Assembly (NCBI GenBank): GCA_028554795.2
Contig: CM068830.1
Span: 52,338,355-52,402,354, forward strand
From: Sinohyriopsis cumingii
Lineage: Eukaryota; Mollusca; Bivalvia; Unionida; Unionidae
Length of the DNA stretch: 64,000 nt
Direction of reading: 5' to 3'
Part shown: in pieces, positions 24,500-37,589 of the stretch
Numbering within the stretch: the first letter of the stretch is position 1
How the letters are laid out: each line of letters starts with the position of its first letter
Translations under genes and position numbers: made by a program
The notes under the pieces: generated by a model
What the model saw: only the letters and a program-made list of their open reading frames with translations
What the model was told of the DNA's origin: nothing
Databases searched by the model: none

Positions 24500-25535
24500 T
24501 GTGATCAAAAGTGGAAACCTTTTATTCAGATCATACTCAGGAAGAATTAGATCTTTTCAAAAAAGATCTATTGATTCAGCTTGCCAGAAAATACGATCTT
24601 TCTGAGGTAAAGGCTTCCTTAACGAAACAGGAGTAAGAAATATTTTGGTTCGGTACTTGGTAGAAAAAAATGTTCTGGATAAAAGTGCTTTGGTTTCGAT
24701 CAGTAAGTCTGTATCAGACTCTGGCACAACAGTAATGGAATTAGAATTAAACTACAAGATGGAATTAGAGTTAAGGAAGCTGGAACTTCAGAAAGAAGAA
24801 AGAGAGAGAGAGATGCAAATGCAGTTACAAGAAAAACAAATGATTAGATTAGTGCCCCATTTAAGGGAAAAAGAAGTAGGCAAATACGTTACTCATTTTG
24901 AAAACGTTGCTGAAAATTTGAAATGGCCAATGGAGCATTGGACTCATTTATTACAATGTGTAATCACTGGTGAGGCTAGTGATATTTACAATTCACTATC
25001 AGTTCACCAAAGCGGAAGCTATGATGTTGTTAAAGAGTGCATCCTAAGGGGTTTTGAGTTAGTCCCTGAATCTTATCAGCAACAATTCCGAAACTATAGA
25101 AAAGAAGCTGGACAAACGCATGTCGAATTTGCTAGAGAAAAAGAGCAGTTATTTGATAGATGGTGCTTAGACAAGAAAGTTGAACGAAATTATGAAAGTC
25201 TCAGACAAATACTTGAAGAATTCAAAAACTATGTCCATAGTGACATTAAGTCTTATCTTGAAGAGCATCAGATTGAAACCTTGGGAACTGCTGCTTGAGC
25301 TGCTAATGACTATTCCTTAACTCATAAAATTCCTTTTGTAAATAAGACTTCTATTCAACATTCTTCTGGCAGAAAAGTATTTCAGCCTGATATAAGCCCT
25401 TCTAAAACTCAAACTGGCACAACTTCTAAAAATCAAACTTCTGAGAAGCTTTGTTCAAGATCCGTGTCTCTTCCTACGTGTACCTGTTGCAAGAAAAAAG
25501 GACACGTTATTTCTGATTGCTACACATTGAAAATA
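24500..25535 (+). pseudogene. Ty3/Gypsy gag remnant with zinc knuckle
   Basis: An open stretch of 217 codons (24645-25298) carries the Gypsy-type gag core. A charged coiled-coil-like start is followed by 'RLVPHLREKEVGKYVTHFE', 'WTHLLQCVITGEA', 'QTHVEFAREKEQLFDRWC' and a 'LEEFKNYV' segment. Similar sequence upstream in another frame (24500-24640) shows a frameshift. After a single stop at 25296-25298 the same frame continues to a CX2CX4HX4C zinc knuckle at 25479-25520. Gag would form the particle and bind RNA. The breaks make this a dead copy, though lightly damaged, so it is not very old. Confidence 0.85.
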
Positions 25536-26560
25536 AACATCAGAATCAAGACATACCTATTCCAAATGCTATTATTTCTAAGAGTTCAAGGTCACGGTCA
25601 TGTATTGAAAGAAATACATTTGTTGAGTCTAATAAACCCCAGCCTGATTTTATTTTTGAGAATTATGAGCCATTCATATTGAAGAGTTCTATATCACTCT
25701 TTGGTGATTCGGCCAATCATATCCCTATTAAAATTGTAAGGGACACAGGAGGTTCTCAGAGTCTTTTATTGTCAGGTACTTTGCCTTTTTCTGAGAAGTC
25801 TTCTTCTAATGAAAGTGTTCTTTTTCAAGGAGTAAAGTGCAGCTTTGTTAATGTTCCTCTCCATTGTGTAAATATGTCATCAGACTTAGTCTCTGGGCCC
25901 GTGACAGTCAGAACAGTTTCTGTTTTACCCGTTGAGTGCATTCATTTATTACTAGCAACGACCTAGCTGAAGGCAAGGTTGTGGTTAGTCCACTTGTAAC
26001 TGACAAGCTTTGCTTGGATCAAAAAGTCGATACAATTGAAAAATAATTCCCTGATTTATTCTCAGCTTGTGCAGTTACCAGAGCTATGGCAAAGAAAGCT
26101 CTTGAGAGTGATGTTGATAAGAAAAGTATTCCTTTAGCTGACACATTTACTGGTCAGGCTTTAGATGAAGTCACTTCCACTCTTTGTTTGGATCAATCAG
26201 AAGGTGTTGATCACAGCGATCCTCTTTTAACAACTCATTCTCTTTATTCTAATCAAGGTGATAAACGATAATCACTTGTCATTGAACAGGAAAAAGATCC
26301 TGATATATCCTGTTTGTTTCAAAAGGACATTAGTGAAACTGAAGCTACTGAAGTTCCTGTCTGTTATTTCATTACACATGGAATTCTTATCAGAAAATGG
26401 CGACCTCCAGAGGTACCTGCTGATGACGAATGGTCAGTGAACTATCAAATTGTAGCTCCAAAACCTTCCAGACAGGAAATATTTAGTCTGGCACATGAAA
26501 CCACTTTGGCTGGTCATTTAGGGACCAATAAAACTTATCAAAAGGTCTTGACTCACTTCT
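25536..26560 (+). pseudogene. Ty3/Gypsy pol remnant: protease then integrase N-terminus
   Basis: The 25517-25966 frame carries an aspartic protease core with the D-T-G active site at 25742-25750 ('VRDTGGSQS'). A linker with two frame changes follows ('SACAVTRAMAKKA', 26070-26270). Then comes 'RKWRPPEVP' and a 'PKPSRQEIFSLAHE' segment, with the first histidines of an HHCC integrase zinc finger at about 26493 and 26514 ('LAGHLGTNKTYQKVL'). The sequence stops before the two cysteines and continues directly into LTR sequence. No reverse transcriptase or RNase H lies between protease and integrase. The spacing, about 750 bp, is too short for them, so either the element had Gmr1-like order (integrase before reverse transcriptase) or they were deleted. 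Confidence 0.8.
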
Positions 26561-26579
26561 TTTTTTCTTTCTTCATTTT

Positions 26580-26678
26580 ACAGAATTTATTCCATGGAAA
26601 TAAATTATTATATTTTTCAAAGCTTGTTGTTTTCACTCTTTCTTGTGTTTCTGTTTATTTGAGCCTAAACAAGTAACA
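26580..26678 (+). repeat. 3' LTR remnant (last ~100 bp)
   Basis: Matches 24278-24381, sharing for example 'aaataaattattatattttt' and 'aaagcttgttgttt', and ending 'aagtaaca'. It abuts the truncated integrase, so one deletion removed the rest of pol and most of the 3' LTR. Confidence 0.85.
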
Positions 26679-26682
26679 TAAT

Positions 26683-27380
26683 TCTGCCAAACGTCAACAT
26701 ACGCTTGTATACTGTTAGACTCTATCGGTCTGCAGAAGCAAACAACCCCTCCTAAATGTTTGTCTAAATGCCTTTCTCCTCTAATCTTGAAAAATCCGAA
26801 TTCTTCTATGCAGGAGTATAATGTTTCTAGGTACAATCGTGATAATTGATATCAAATTAACTGCAGTTGGCTGGCGACAGCATTTCCACTCACTGACATG
26901 AAAAACGTATAGAGGAATATTGACAAGGAATTATTCAGCATTATGTTGTGATTGATTAACATTTATGTATGACTTTCCATTGCATTATTTCCCCATACAA
27001 TTTCTTATACAATGTGCATTTCAGTGTTTATTGAGAAATATCGCGCTTTGATTATAAAGTTGACTTTTTCTTGTTTTTGTTTTCGTTTGTTCTTTATTTA
27101 GTGTTTTTTTCCTTCTAAGGGTGAAGGACCTCTAACGTTAGAATCAAGTTGGAGCTAAAGAAGTAAACGTTTCAATGAGTCAGGATAAAACCTTCGTTCC
27201 AGTGACTTCGCTCATTCGGTTTTTCTCTGAATGTTTAAATTTAATCCTTTGTTATAAAGTTTTGCGTAAAACAAATTGTGGTGAACTGAATGGCATCAAC
27301 AAACCTTTATGTATTATATGGACTTTTATAATATATGGTGGTATATTTTTATATCTTTTCTTTCCATACATTATTCACTT
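26683..27380. other. No gene seen
   Basis: AT-rich flank of the LTR element. Part of a 118-codon plus-strand ORF (27175-27531) lies here; it is T-rich and antisense to the better coding candidate at 27382-27830. Confidence 0.4.
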
Positions 27381-27381
27381 C

Positions 27382-27830
27382 TTATCTATTCTTAAAATAA
27401 TATTTTCTGGTTTTGCAAGCTGTAGCTGTTTTCTTCACTTCTTGTATTCGAAGTCGATTGAAATTGTGGAAGATGGTCCCCTTGATGGCATCAATAATGT
27501 TCCATATTTGCTTAAATACGGCTCTCTTTGACATGGATGTCATACTGCTCTTGTCCAAATGTTTCAATCTGATCTGCAATGTTTATAACAGCTAGAGCGG
27601 TGATGAATCTGCTGTTTACTACGATGAGATCACCGCTGTCATCAGTGATTGGATTCCCCATTCGTATATGCATGTTGCGACTGCTCATGATGTTGAGGAT
27701 GTGTCCCCCTGCTCTTTCTATTTAGACTTCACACTCTCCAATCACATGGACCATCACGTATCGAAATACCATCTAGCAGCTTAGGGCTGTGGGGTTCTCA
27801 GTCAGATCCAAAGGCATATTTTCGCTTTTC
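27382..27830 (-). pseudogene. Broken ORF of unknown family
   Basis: On the minus strand, from about 27780 leftward, one frame reads 'RYVMVHVIGECEV', a stop, then a 58-codon run including 'GNPITDDSGDLIVVNSRF' and 'ALAVINIADQIETFGQEQYD', ending at a stop near 27535. A second frame carries on with 'FKQIWNIIDAIKGTIFHNF'. The amino-acid composition is balanced, unlike the AT-driven ORFs around it. This suggests a once-real protein with at least one stop and one frameshift. I do not recognise the family; it could be a captured gene or part of a large mobile element. Confidence 0.4.
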
Positions 27831-30239
27831 AATTATTATGTTCCTGGAAAGTTAATTAGCTATCCTGCATATGTACTAAATACTACTATAATGTAAATGG
27901 TGATTGATCCACAAAACCATTTGATTACTCCATGTTTTAATTTCTGTAAAGCAGTGTACAATGAATTCTTACATCTTAATCTGGTAATAATTGAGACATC
28001 TGTCAGTCTATCTATTTATATATCTATATATGCCAAATGAAGTTTAATCTGACATGGAAGCAAATTTCAGATCTGTAGAAAAATTGAATTACAATGTGTG
28101 AGAAATGATTCCATTGTAAATTTTGTATTATTGGAAAGGTACTAATTTTATGGAATTTGTGGTTGCTACACAATTTTAAGACCTACGGAACAACGGCCTT
28201 TCGCCGAAAAACAATCGAGCACTGTTCCGGATCCAAGAATTAAAGAACAGATGAAATGTTTTACTAATTAAAACAACGGAAATAATGCCCACGGAAGAAA
28301 ACGAAATCACAATGCATCCAAAATACTTATTTAGTCTGATCCCCGATGAAACACGAAGAAACACGTTAATCAAGAGGGACTTTAGTACTTATTTCTAGGT
28401 TTTATATGTCATCAAGAGAAAAAAGCAAATTTAAAGTTCATTCTAACAAAAGAAACAAAAATACTATTTCTTTGATATATTGTTCCGTTTATGAACTAGT
28501 TATTCTCATTTTACACTGTTGTTCATTCAACAACGATATTGCTGACAATTTGCTATCACTCATGTCGATTATCATTTTAACATGCGCATGGAGAGTCTAT
28601 GGCAAACAACAATTTTTGGGATTCCGAGAAACCCTTGGGATAGTGTTTGAAAATACAGAAGAAAGTTAAGGATTACACAATCTGAAGAAATGGTCAGAAG
28701 GAAGCAACTCAAATTATAACTTAGATATAGTTTGAGAATAAACAATAGAATGACACGGAAGCTGCTATAAATGAATAATCAACATATTTTTAATTCGTAA
28801 CAGTAAAACCTATTTGTAGTTTGATATTTACTCGATATTTTTGATGAGATGGTCACGAGGTGACCGATTTGACTGACGTTCAAAAACTGGAAGAGATTAT
28901 ATGACTTGAGGACTTCACATTCTTGTCACTAGTTGTCAAAGTGCAATTATTCACTTTAAGTCTATAAATGTTTTGCCAAGGAAATCTTTATCCAAACTAG
29001 CAGCGAAGTTATTTATTTTTGATATATTTAGATATATTCTAGAACCCAGTGCTTTATAGTCAGTCTTGTCAAAAATATATGTAGTAAATTATATGCTCTT
29101 TGGGTAGGACCCTGGTACTACTCAATATTTATCTCTGAGGATCAATAATTTATTCTACTATTTCTGGCACATCTTCTAAATTGTTAGATACCCATTTTAC
29201 GAAAATTATCTTCAATGTGCAAGTTCTATTATTGATTGATTATTATATGTTATCTTTGCTAAAAACCACTAGGTTATAATCTAGCATGATATCATTTATG
29301 GCGGTTAGTTTTCAAGAACTAAATGGGCTAAATATATTTTAATATCTAACTTACCACTCGAGAAATTGAAACCTAGCCACGCACATGGTTTCTAATTATT
29401 TCGATAGTGTTAACGACAGCCAAATTTACCGTTCTCAAATATTTGTCGATTGTTACTTCAGGGATCATTATTTGTTCGATTACGTTCTTATATTATAATT
29501 ACCTTTAGGACAAGTCCGAAAGCACGCTATAGAAAAATAAGGAAACGATTCGTTTGTAGACAATAACTGTCATTATTGGAGTTAGACACAATCTTGTGCC
29601 GATAAAGTTTTCCGTAGGCAATGTGATCAACAGTTCGTCCCGATTATTTGACACCAAATACAAGTGTATTTAAAATCGCCTTTTCTTAACAAGCTGATCT
29701 AGCTATTTGGAAAGTTTGCCCATGCTGATGTTGTAAGGATAAGGACATGTAACTTTCAAAATTTGGAAATTTCCGAATGTTTGGGAGTTGGATATTTTTG
29801 CAGAATTTTCACCAATATTAGATGGTCTCGTCAAGAATATATTCGTATGGATTTTATAGTTTATGTGAAAGCTATTTCCTATATCAGTAAGTATTTACTG
29901 TCGGCTATGTTAGCCTTCTCACTATGGACGGATGCATGACACGCAGAAAAGTTAGAATTAAAGCAATTACAGAAAAATAAAGTAACATTTTCGTAACTTT
30001 AATTAAAATTGTAAAGTTCAAGATTTCCGTTCGTAATTAAGAACCAGCAGGCATACGAGTACAGGCTCATTGGATATTGCAAGAGCCTTAACCATCTTAT
30101 CACCATTAACTGCAGAACATTCTTTCATATCATAAGACTTCGCACCCATTATATATTGTGTTGAGTTGAACGTTTCATGTCATATATCATTCTAGATCCA
30201 ATACATATGTGTTCAAGATATTATTGACATTGGGCAGCA
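27831..30239. other. No gene seen
   Basis: AT-rich; only short ORFs (87 codons or fewer) with no domain. Confidence 0.45.
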
Positions 30240-30892
30240 CAAAATGAACAGGATCAGATGAAATCTCAGACAAAATTACTCATGCAATAAGCTCAAGCTG
30301 ATTCCGCTTCACTTGCTAGCCTGGCAATCTTTGCAACTAATCAGAGATTAGGCAGAAGCGATCCCAGTCTTTAAACGTGGTGAAAGAGGGTTTGCAAATC
30401 TATATCGTTTTTACCAGTAATATGCAAACAAAAATTTAAAAGCACATCACCCTCCATGATTTGAAGAAATAAAGAAACGTAATCTTCTACATAACTTAAA
30501 AATCAGGATTTAGAAAAAATCGTTCATGCCAAATTGTCATTTATGAAGATGTTTAATACATGGTTAGCAATTATATTTAATACGTGACCAACATTTATAG
30601 ATGACGGGAAAATAACGAGAGCAATTTATTTAGATCTTAAAAGCAGTATATCATATAACACTGATAAAGCCAGTCATGACATACAAAATTAATGATAATC
30701 GCAATTGATTCTTGCCTTACAGACACTCAAAAGTATGTTTATTTAGCCAATATTTGTGACCAACACGTCAAAAGTGGAATCCCTACTATATGTTATCTCT
30801 ACTGTGTTAAGCATATCTATATTTCTTGTAAGTCCTTTTACATGATTTTATCTAATTTTATAAAATTTTTTCATAGCTGTAAATTGTACTGA
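30240..30892 (+). pseudogene. Jockey-like LINE reverse transcriptase remnant
   Basis: Reverse transcriptase landmarks occur in order over changing frames. 'AEAIPVFKRGER' lies near 30350. A finger motif 'KSGFRKNRSCQIVIYEDV' lies at 30499-30552. The first catalytic region 'RAIYLDLKSS' lies at about 30620-30645. 'IDSCLTDTQKYVYL' and 'KSGIP' follow at 30700-30785, corresponding to the segment before the usual PQG motif. The YADD box is missing. It is heavily mutated. It may share a family with the fragments at 33585 and 37590. Confidence 0.7.
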
Positions 30893-33584
30893 ATATCTGT
30901 TTTGTTAAAGTTTTCCTACATGACCCGAGTCTGTTAAGAGCATAATATTACAAAGATCTATAAATAGATGTTTACATAGGTGTTCTCAGTTATTACTAAT
31001 AATCTTGCTAAAAAGGCTTAATGGCACCTTTGGATTAATTTCTCATTGGCTAATGGGATTTTAGTGTTTCTAGAAGATTCAGTAACTTCCCATTGGTTGG
31101 GCTAGGTCACATGAATAGGAAAGTTCGACGCAAAATGAGTAGTGTGATCTGTCACACGAGGTATATTGCGAAATAAGAGTCGTATTATTACGTGTATATA
31201 AGAAAAGAAAAAAACAATCATATTCATTCGGATTTTTGGAGTCATGTTCGTTTCTTGTGTTTCTGTTGCAAGCCTGCAGACGTGTTTTATGTTGTACTTA
31301 GACATTATTCGAAAGAGAGAAGCATTTCTTTGGACTTTTCAATAGAAATGGGAAGTGAACCGTCATAATACTTTGGAACTATTGTGAATTATTCGAAGGA
31401 GTTTTGGATGAAGCCATCTTGACAGCTTCACGATTCTTGGCAGACAAGATCATTTCCTTTTTATAAATTTATACAGAACATTTCATTCATTTAGGACTGT
31501 CATATAATTTTCTCAGGATTATTCTGGATCCACATCATACTGTAAGTTCCTCTCATATTTTCATTTATAACTTCGATAATTAATTCTTTGTTAGTTTTTA
31601 CCAAACGTATGGGTTTTGTTTCTTTCTGTGACCATAGATTATTAACATATATTAGCACTTTGCTGGAAAGGTAAAATAGCAAATATAATTTAGGACATTT
31701 GACAGCTTTACTGCGTAATTTTCAAATACTTTTGATCTGTTAATTAACTGGTAGTAGGTTTGATAGCATTTAATTAATACTGAAATATAAGGATGGTTTG
31801 GAACGCTTTCAACAAATTGTATACATGTCCCACTGGTCAATGGATTTGTAAATTAGTTGGATGATTGTGTAAAATTGTGAAACTTATGTTTTAATCTCTT
31901 TTTTAAACAATACGCAATCCATGCAAGTAGTCATGGGTGATTCAAATCATATCATAATCCTTTGTGAGTCGAAATCGAAGCAAACTGATGGGTATTAAAG
32001 TTCGAACAGGAAACTGGTCATCTAAATCATTACTGTATGCGTGTGCGATACGAAGTTAGTTTTGGAGCACCAGATCAACGATGTAAGAGTACATGGGAAT
32101 GCAATAAATTGACGGGAAATTTGTCTGAACAGAGTGTCCTTAACTTAAATGAAGAATACGATGCTGTATTGATATGTTGCAACTTAATAATAACCAGACT
32201 GAAAAGATAACTAAAAGTGTTTTGAATTTCCACATGGCGGTTTGGGGACGTGGAGTTGGAGAATGAAATTTTGTAACAAAGAGACAGACGGGAAGATCTG
32301 TCATAGTCATATCACAATATATCCGTAAACTTGAAGCTAAATCATGTGAATCAAAGGAGGCCCAAAATTTAAATATCTTCCTCATTAGCAAACATTACAT
32401 TTATAAACAATGGACCTATTTAAAGTATGCACATTATTAGAGCTGTTTTTCATTTCGTATATTTAAGTTTGTAACTTATAGTAAAGCTGACATGGTATTA
32501 TTTGCAATCGTTTATTTTAGCCTTGATATTTTTCGATCATTTGAAAGTGCATTTTCACACCAACAATGTTTATAAAATGGGAGCCTATTAGTTGTTGGGA
32601 ATTAACATGCCTATCATGCCGCCTGAAAGTCCATTCTGTGATTTTCATTCTGAAATTCAAATCTTGGAAACTAAGTGCCGTATGCCAGTTCCGTACTTTG
32701 AGGTAGATTCGTATCATTAGCATTATCCAGGCTTTTGTTCTGATTGACCCAAAGCATTAATAAATTAACAAACAGAAGATGTCAAGGTAAGATAAAGATT
32801 TGAGGGGGTATTCTCGCGTCCAGTGTATGGCAATAATTAAAATGCTTAGCAATTTACAATTCACATGATTATTAGGAATATAAAACAATTATACATGCAG
32901 GAAAAACAAATGAAATTCTGAGGATTATATATACCTTACTCAGCACTTATGCGCCTGAATGATATAATTGATGCATGCTAATGAGATAATCAGAGAGATA
33001 AATAAATAGCAGAGCTAGTTTCTCACCGATGTTACATTCTAGTGTGAGGTACTAAATGCAGTACATTTCACAAGTATTATCTGCCAGACACCTATTGCAT
33101 TTCACTGCAACGTTTTGTGCAGATTATAGGTATGTTCCGTCTGGATTGTCAGTTTAAAAAAAGTTGTGCCCAATTGTACTTGCGTAAATGTTAAAAAAAT
33201 ATGCAAGAAATTTTTTCTATGCTTCATGAGTGTTTTTAAGATTTACTTTGTAAGGATATAAAGTTTAAAATGTTTACAATAGTTTTAAAATGGTTTGCTT
33301 GCACTTCAAGACAAACACGTTCCTTTTTTATTATTGTTATCTGTCTTGGAAATTAAGGCCTACTTAGTTCAATTTTGATATCCTCTTTTTTACTAGTTCT
33401 GCCCTCTGTTTATTTACCAACAAACACACTCAAGTCACATCATTCTAATGGGTTCCCTTGCAATTTCCGTCTTGCAACTAAATACAGCTTTTCTCTGCCA
33501 ATTTTGATAATATCTGTATCCTTTCATATGTTGGGTTTTTTTTATTTTTTATCAAGAATATTGTTGCCTTGTAGGACCAGTATT
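30893..33584. other. No gene seen
   Basis: Short ORFs only; no repeats or domains that can be supported. Confidence 0.45.
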
Positions 33585-33860
33585 CATCGACTGGAATTGT
33601 GTACATACACCAGCAGAGACTATTTACTACAAGCAATTCGCGGGTATTAGAAACACTTCAAAGACCTCCAGTGAACACATCGATTTTATTTGCTGATACA
33701 TTTTCATTAGGTCAGACCCTATTAGATCAAATCCCAAGAGAACCCTGCAATTTGCAAATAGAGTATTTATTTGAACCTTGTGTGGAATCCTTCTTATATG
33801 AGTTAATAGCATTCTCGACCTAGTGATTAATTCCGATCTTCCAACACTCATTTTGGATCA
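33585..33860 (+). pseudogene. LINE endonuclease C-terminal fragment
   Basis: Frame-shifted pieces read like the end of an AP endonuclease domain: 'NTSKTSSEHIDFIC' near 33650, then 'NSILDLVINSDLPTLI' at about 33805-33852, the usual '-ILDLV-' signature of Jockey-like elements. Overlapping 74-codon ORFs on both strands here are incidental. Confidence 0.5.
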
Positions 33861-36800
33861 ATAAGACAGAAATCAAGGTATGCAGAAAAAATTACAGGGG
33901 ATTAGTTATAAAAGGAAGCGAAATCGAGGAAAGAAGTTAGGACGAGTTACAACACAATACTTAATCCCATATTACTATTACGTGACGGTATTAGTACTCT
34001 TGTCCTGTCAACAGCAAAGGTTTCACTCATTCGAATCATCGCTGGTAAATGATCTACATTGGCCACTAATAAATATATCCTGCTGTAAAAATCACTTCGC
34101 CGTGAATTTTACACTAAGTTAATCTTTGCACAAAGATTTCAACAAGACGTGCTGAAATGCGAACGTTACAGGAATAAAGATAAAATTAGAATTATAGTAT
34201 TTAAGCAATTCTACTGTGTCAATCAAATTGCATTTCATGCACAGAAGCAACACGTTTGGAGTGTGTGCTTGTTATGGAACAATTATCTTTTGAAGAATTG
34301 CTAGCTTTGAGGAGCATATATATATATATATCATACTGAGAAACGAATCATGTTTGATATCGCTCTCCTGACAATCGAAGAAATTGTACTAATCTTAGTG
34401 TCTTGATTTTAGTTACATATTTTATGTCATTTCATTCAATTCTACAAGATCCAATGAAACCGATGTTTCAATCGATGTTGTTCAGTCTGACAAGATTTTC
34501 ATCAAGTACAGATACTCTGTGTAAAAAGGAAAATATGCAATAGCTGCACTTTGATGTACTAGTCTTTGCTTTATCAGTTGAATAACTCGCTTTTTGTTTC
34601 TTTTCTTTGCACAACTTACCTATCGCTGAAATTTCGTTTGTTTGATTTTCCTTGATTGAGTTGTGGTATTCAGACCTACATTAACATCACTCATTCATTA
34701 AAATTGATATATCTAAATATCTAATTATTTAATACACCAATAAGTCAAGACTAAGGATGCGTGATGATAAATATTTTCTGAATAATTCCATGAATTTAAT
34801 TGACTTATTTGCTTCTTGCTCTGTATTACAGTTCAATTTTCAAAGAACATGAAGCAATTAAGATCGTAGTGAAAAAGGACTGTGGTGAAGATACCAGGAC
34901 TAACAAGTTAATAATATGGAATCAGAATCAGGATGGTATTATCAGAGCATTGGTCATATAAGACAATTTTAGCAAGAATTTATCAAAATATATACTTATC
35001 TTGAGAAAATACTATGTATTGAAACATAACTTGAAAATTGGTCTTTTTTATATTCATCATTAATTGGAATACGTATCAGTAAAACATTGAATTTACCCAT
35101 CCTTCTTCATTTGCTAGCGGTTTACAAGGTTCTCCAGAAAATGTCCTTCAACAAACAACTATTATATTCTTTGAAATTTATATTTAATTAAAAAGAAGAT
35201 TAAATTAAAAGAAACTGTTTGATTGGCATATTTGATTGTGGTGATCTAACTACATTCTAACGTTCGTTCCTTGCAGCTATTTGAAATTGTCATGGACTAA
35301 AAAGATGGACCATTGTAAACATTCTAAATAATATATTTCACATGGAAAGTCTGAAGAAATTAGGAGAAGATAGGATCAGGTTCGTACATAAGTACGGAGT
35401 GTGTTTGCCTTAAACAAAGTTCAACAAATAAATATATAGTTTTACCTTATCTTCAATTACACGCCAGAGCCCGAGGATCTATTCTTTCAAAATTGTTCTG
35501 GTTTAGTAATTCCTTTAAGACAGATGGTAAAATAAAATCTAGAAAAACAGTCTTTTCCATGAATTGTTTAAACCGAATGTATGCATAAAATGATATTCTT
35601 AATTTGAATTGCGAAATTTCGGAAGTAAAGACTTTATGGAAAAATATAATATTAACACTAATTCTATTCAATTAATTTTTTTAATCAGCGTTATACCTAT
35701 ACAATGCAATAATAATCTTAAGAACTCATAAAATCGGACGAAATGAGCAATAAATATAATTAAATTCTGAAAAATAGAGCAAAACTGTAATTATACAAAG
35801 TAGTTTCTTAACAAAGCTAAATCGGATAAGTTGATTCTCAAGGAACCCGACCATAAACATTCTTTGTGTTAACCTAGCATAAAATATGTCTTATATCATT
35901 CATTGTCCTTGATAGTACAATTATTTAAACAATTCCACTTAAACTTCGGCACAGAATTAGTTTTTACTAAGATTTCATTTATGAAATGCATATTGTCTGC
36001 GATAGACTGTTGTACATATTGCAAAAATTATAGTTCATGTATTATTTTAATGTGTAGATACAGAATAATATGGCATAGACTTATGTATATGTTTTAACAT
36101 AAATATGAAATTCCGATCAAACCGGATACATTCCTATCTGAATTTATATATTGGGCAGATTCTGAAAACATTTCCAGCTGCAACATCGTTTTATAGCTAT
36201 ATTTTTATTATTGTAAAATTAAGGACATTGTTCCAAATTTAATTGGAGCTTTAAACATTATTTTGCATCATAAACGTATTGACCTATTTACCAGTTCTCC
36301 TACTTTAAAATGACATTCGAACAAGGAAGATCCTTATTACTTACCAATCAACGGAAGACCTTACGCGGTGAATCGAGGTTGTCGAATGCAAAACGGCAAG
36401 AACCGTAGTCGCACGCGGATAATTTTTGTTTCCTTCTTGGTTGATTGCGAAAAGTGGTAAATCATATTTATCCAGTGGTCTGTGATTGTTGGAAACACAC
36501 CATGTAGGTAATGGATTAAATGTGTCCAGTGTTCTCTAATGCGAAACATTATCGGAGTATTCTATTAAAATTGATGTATTGGTACTTTAGTTAAAATTGA
36601 TGAACTGGTTCATTATTTATCGTTCAAAGTTGTTCATGGACAATATTTGTTTTTCTTCTGTTCTAAAATCGTAATATTCAAATTCTTTATTTAATTTGGA
36701 AGCAAAATTTACTATTCATGAAAATACGATATATATTTCTGTATCATTGCTATTACAATCATTGATCTTCATCGTTTCTGATACCACATTTTCTACATGT

Positions 36801-37589
36801 TTGATGACCAATGCCGCCCATGAGCTTAGCTGTAAGCAAACCTCAGCACACGCAGACGATAGCACACACATGCATATAGGGTTTTATCAAGCCACTTATA
36901 TTGTGATCTCAAGTGAACAATATTGCTTCATCCCCTAACTCCACCATGTACTATATTTTTGTTTTATTTAGATCTTGAAGGACATTCGAATGTTTATCTT
37001 GTCTTTTAATAGCATGACAAATGTGTCACTTATTCAGAAGGATCAGCAGCGACTTGGTCATCAATGTTAAGCATATATGCTGACGTTTTCGAACAGTATA
37101 TATCTTTAAATTAGTGATAAAGAGATAAGTCCTGGACCATGTCCTTAAATTGTTCTTGTATTTTTCAAACACCAATCAACTGTATTTATAATTTTCCAAT
37201 TTTCGAAAATTCGTAGGCCACTCTACCTAACATTTTTGAAAATTCCCTAGGACAACCTAATACTTTGTTGTTATTTTGTTTAAAAAAGTCTGGTTTTTAT
37301 CATAGTCCATCCTACCAAAAACCTTTAAAAGAAAACTCTTAAGCTATCCTGTCCATCATTTCATTGTCAAAAGTCATGGGTCACCATATCAATGCTGTTT
37401 TAAAATCCAAGGTAAAGATTAGCTTTCTAATGAATCACTTCATCAAAAACTAACCAAAATAATCATATTTTGTGATAGCTAAATCATTTCAGGACTTATA
37501 TGGAGAGCAAACATGCATAAAGAATATTTGTTCTGGTCTTTTTTTTGGGGATGGGGGGGCTCAAATACAACATCGCTAAAAGCAGTTTG
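33861..37589. other. No gene seen
   Basis: AT-rich sequence with a TA run near 34318. Scattered short ORFs on both strands lack recognisable domains. 36360-36550 is slightly richer in GC but not identified. Confidence 0.4.

Noticed and set aside
36361-36549. Slightly GC-richer minus-strand ORF
   Set aside because: Only 62 codons, no recognised domain, and no supporting context.
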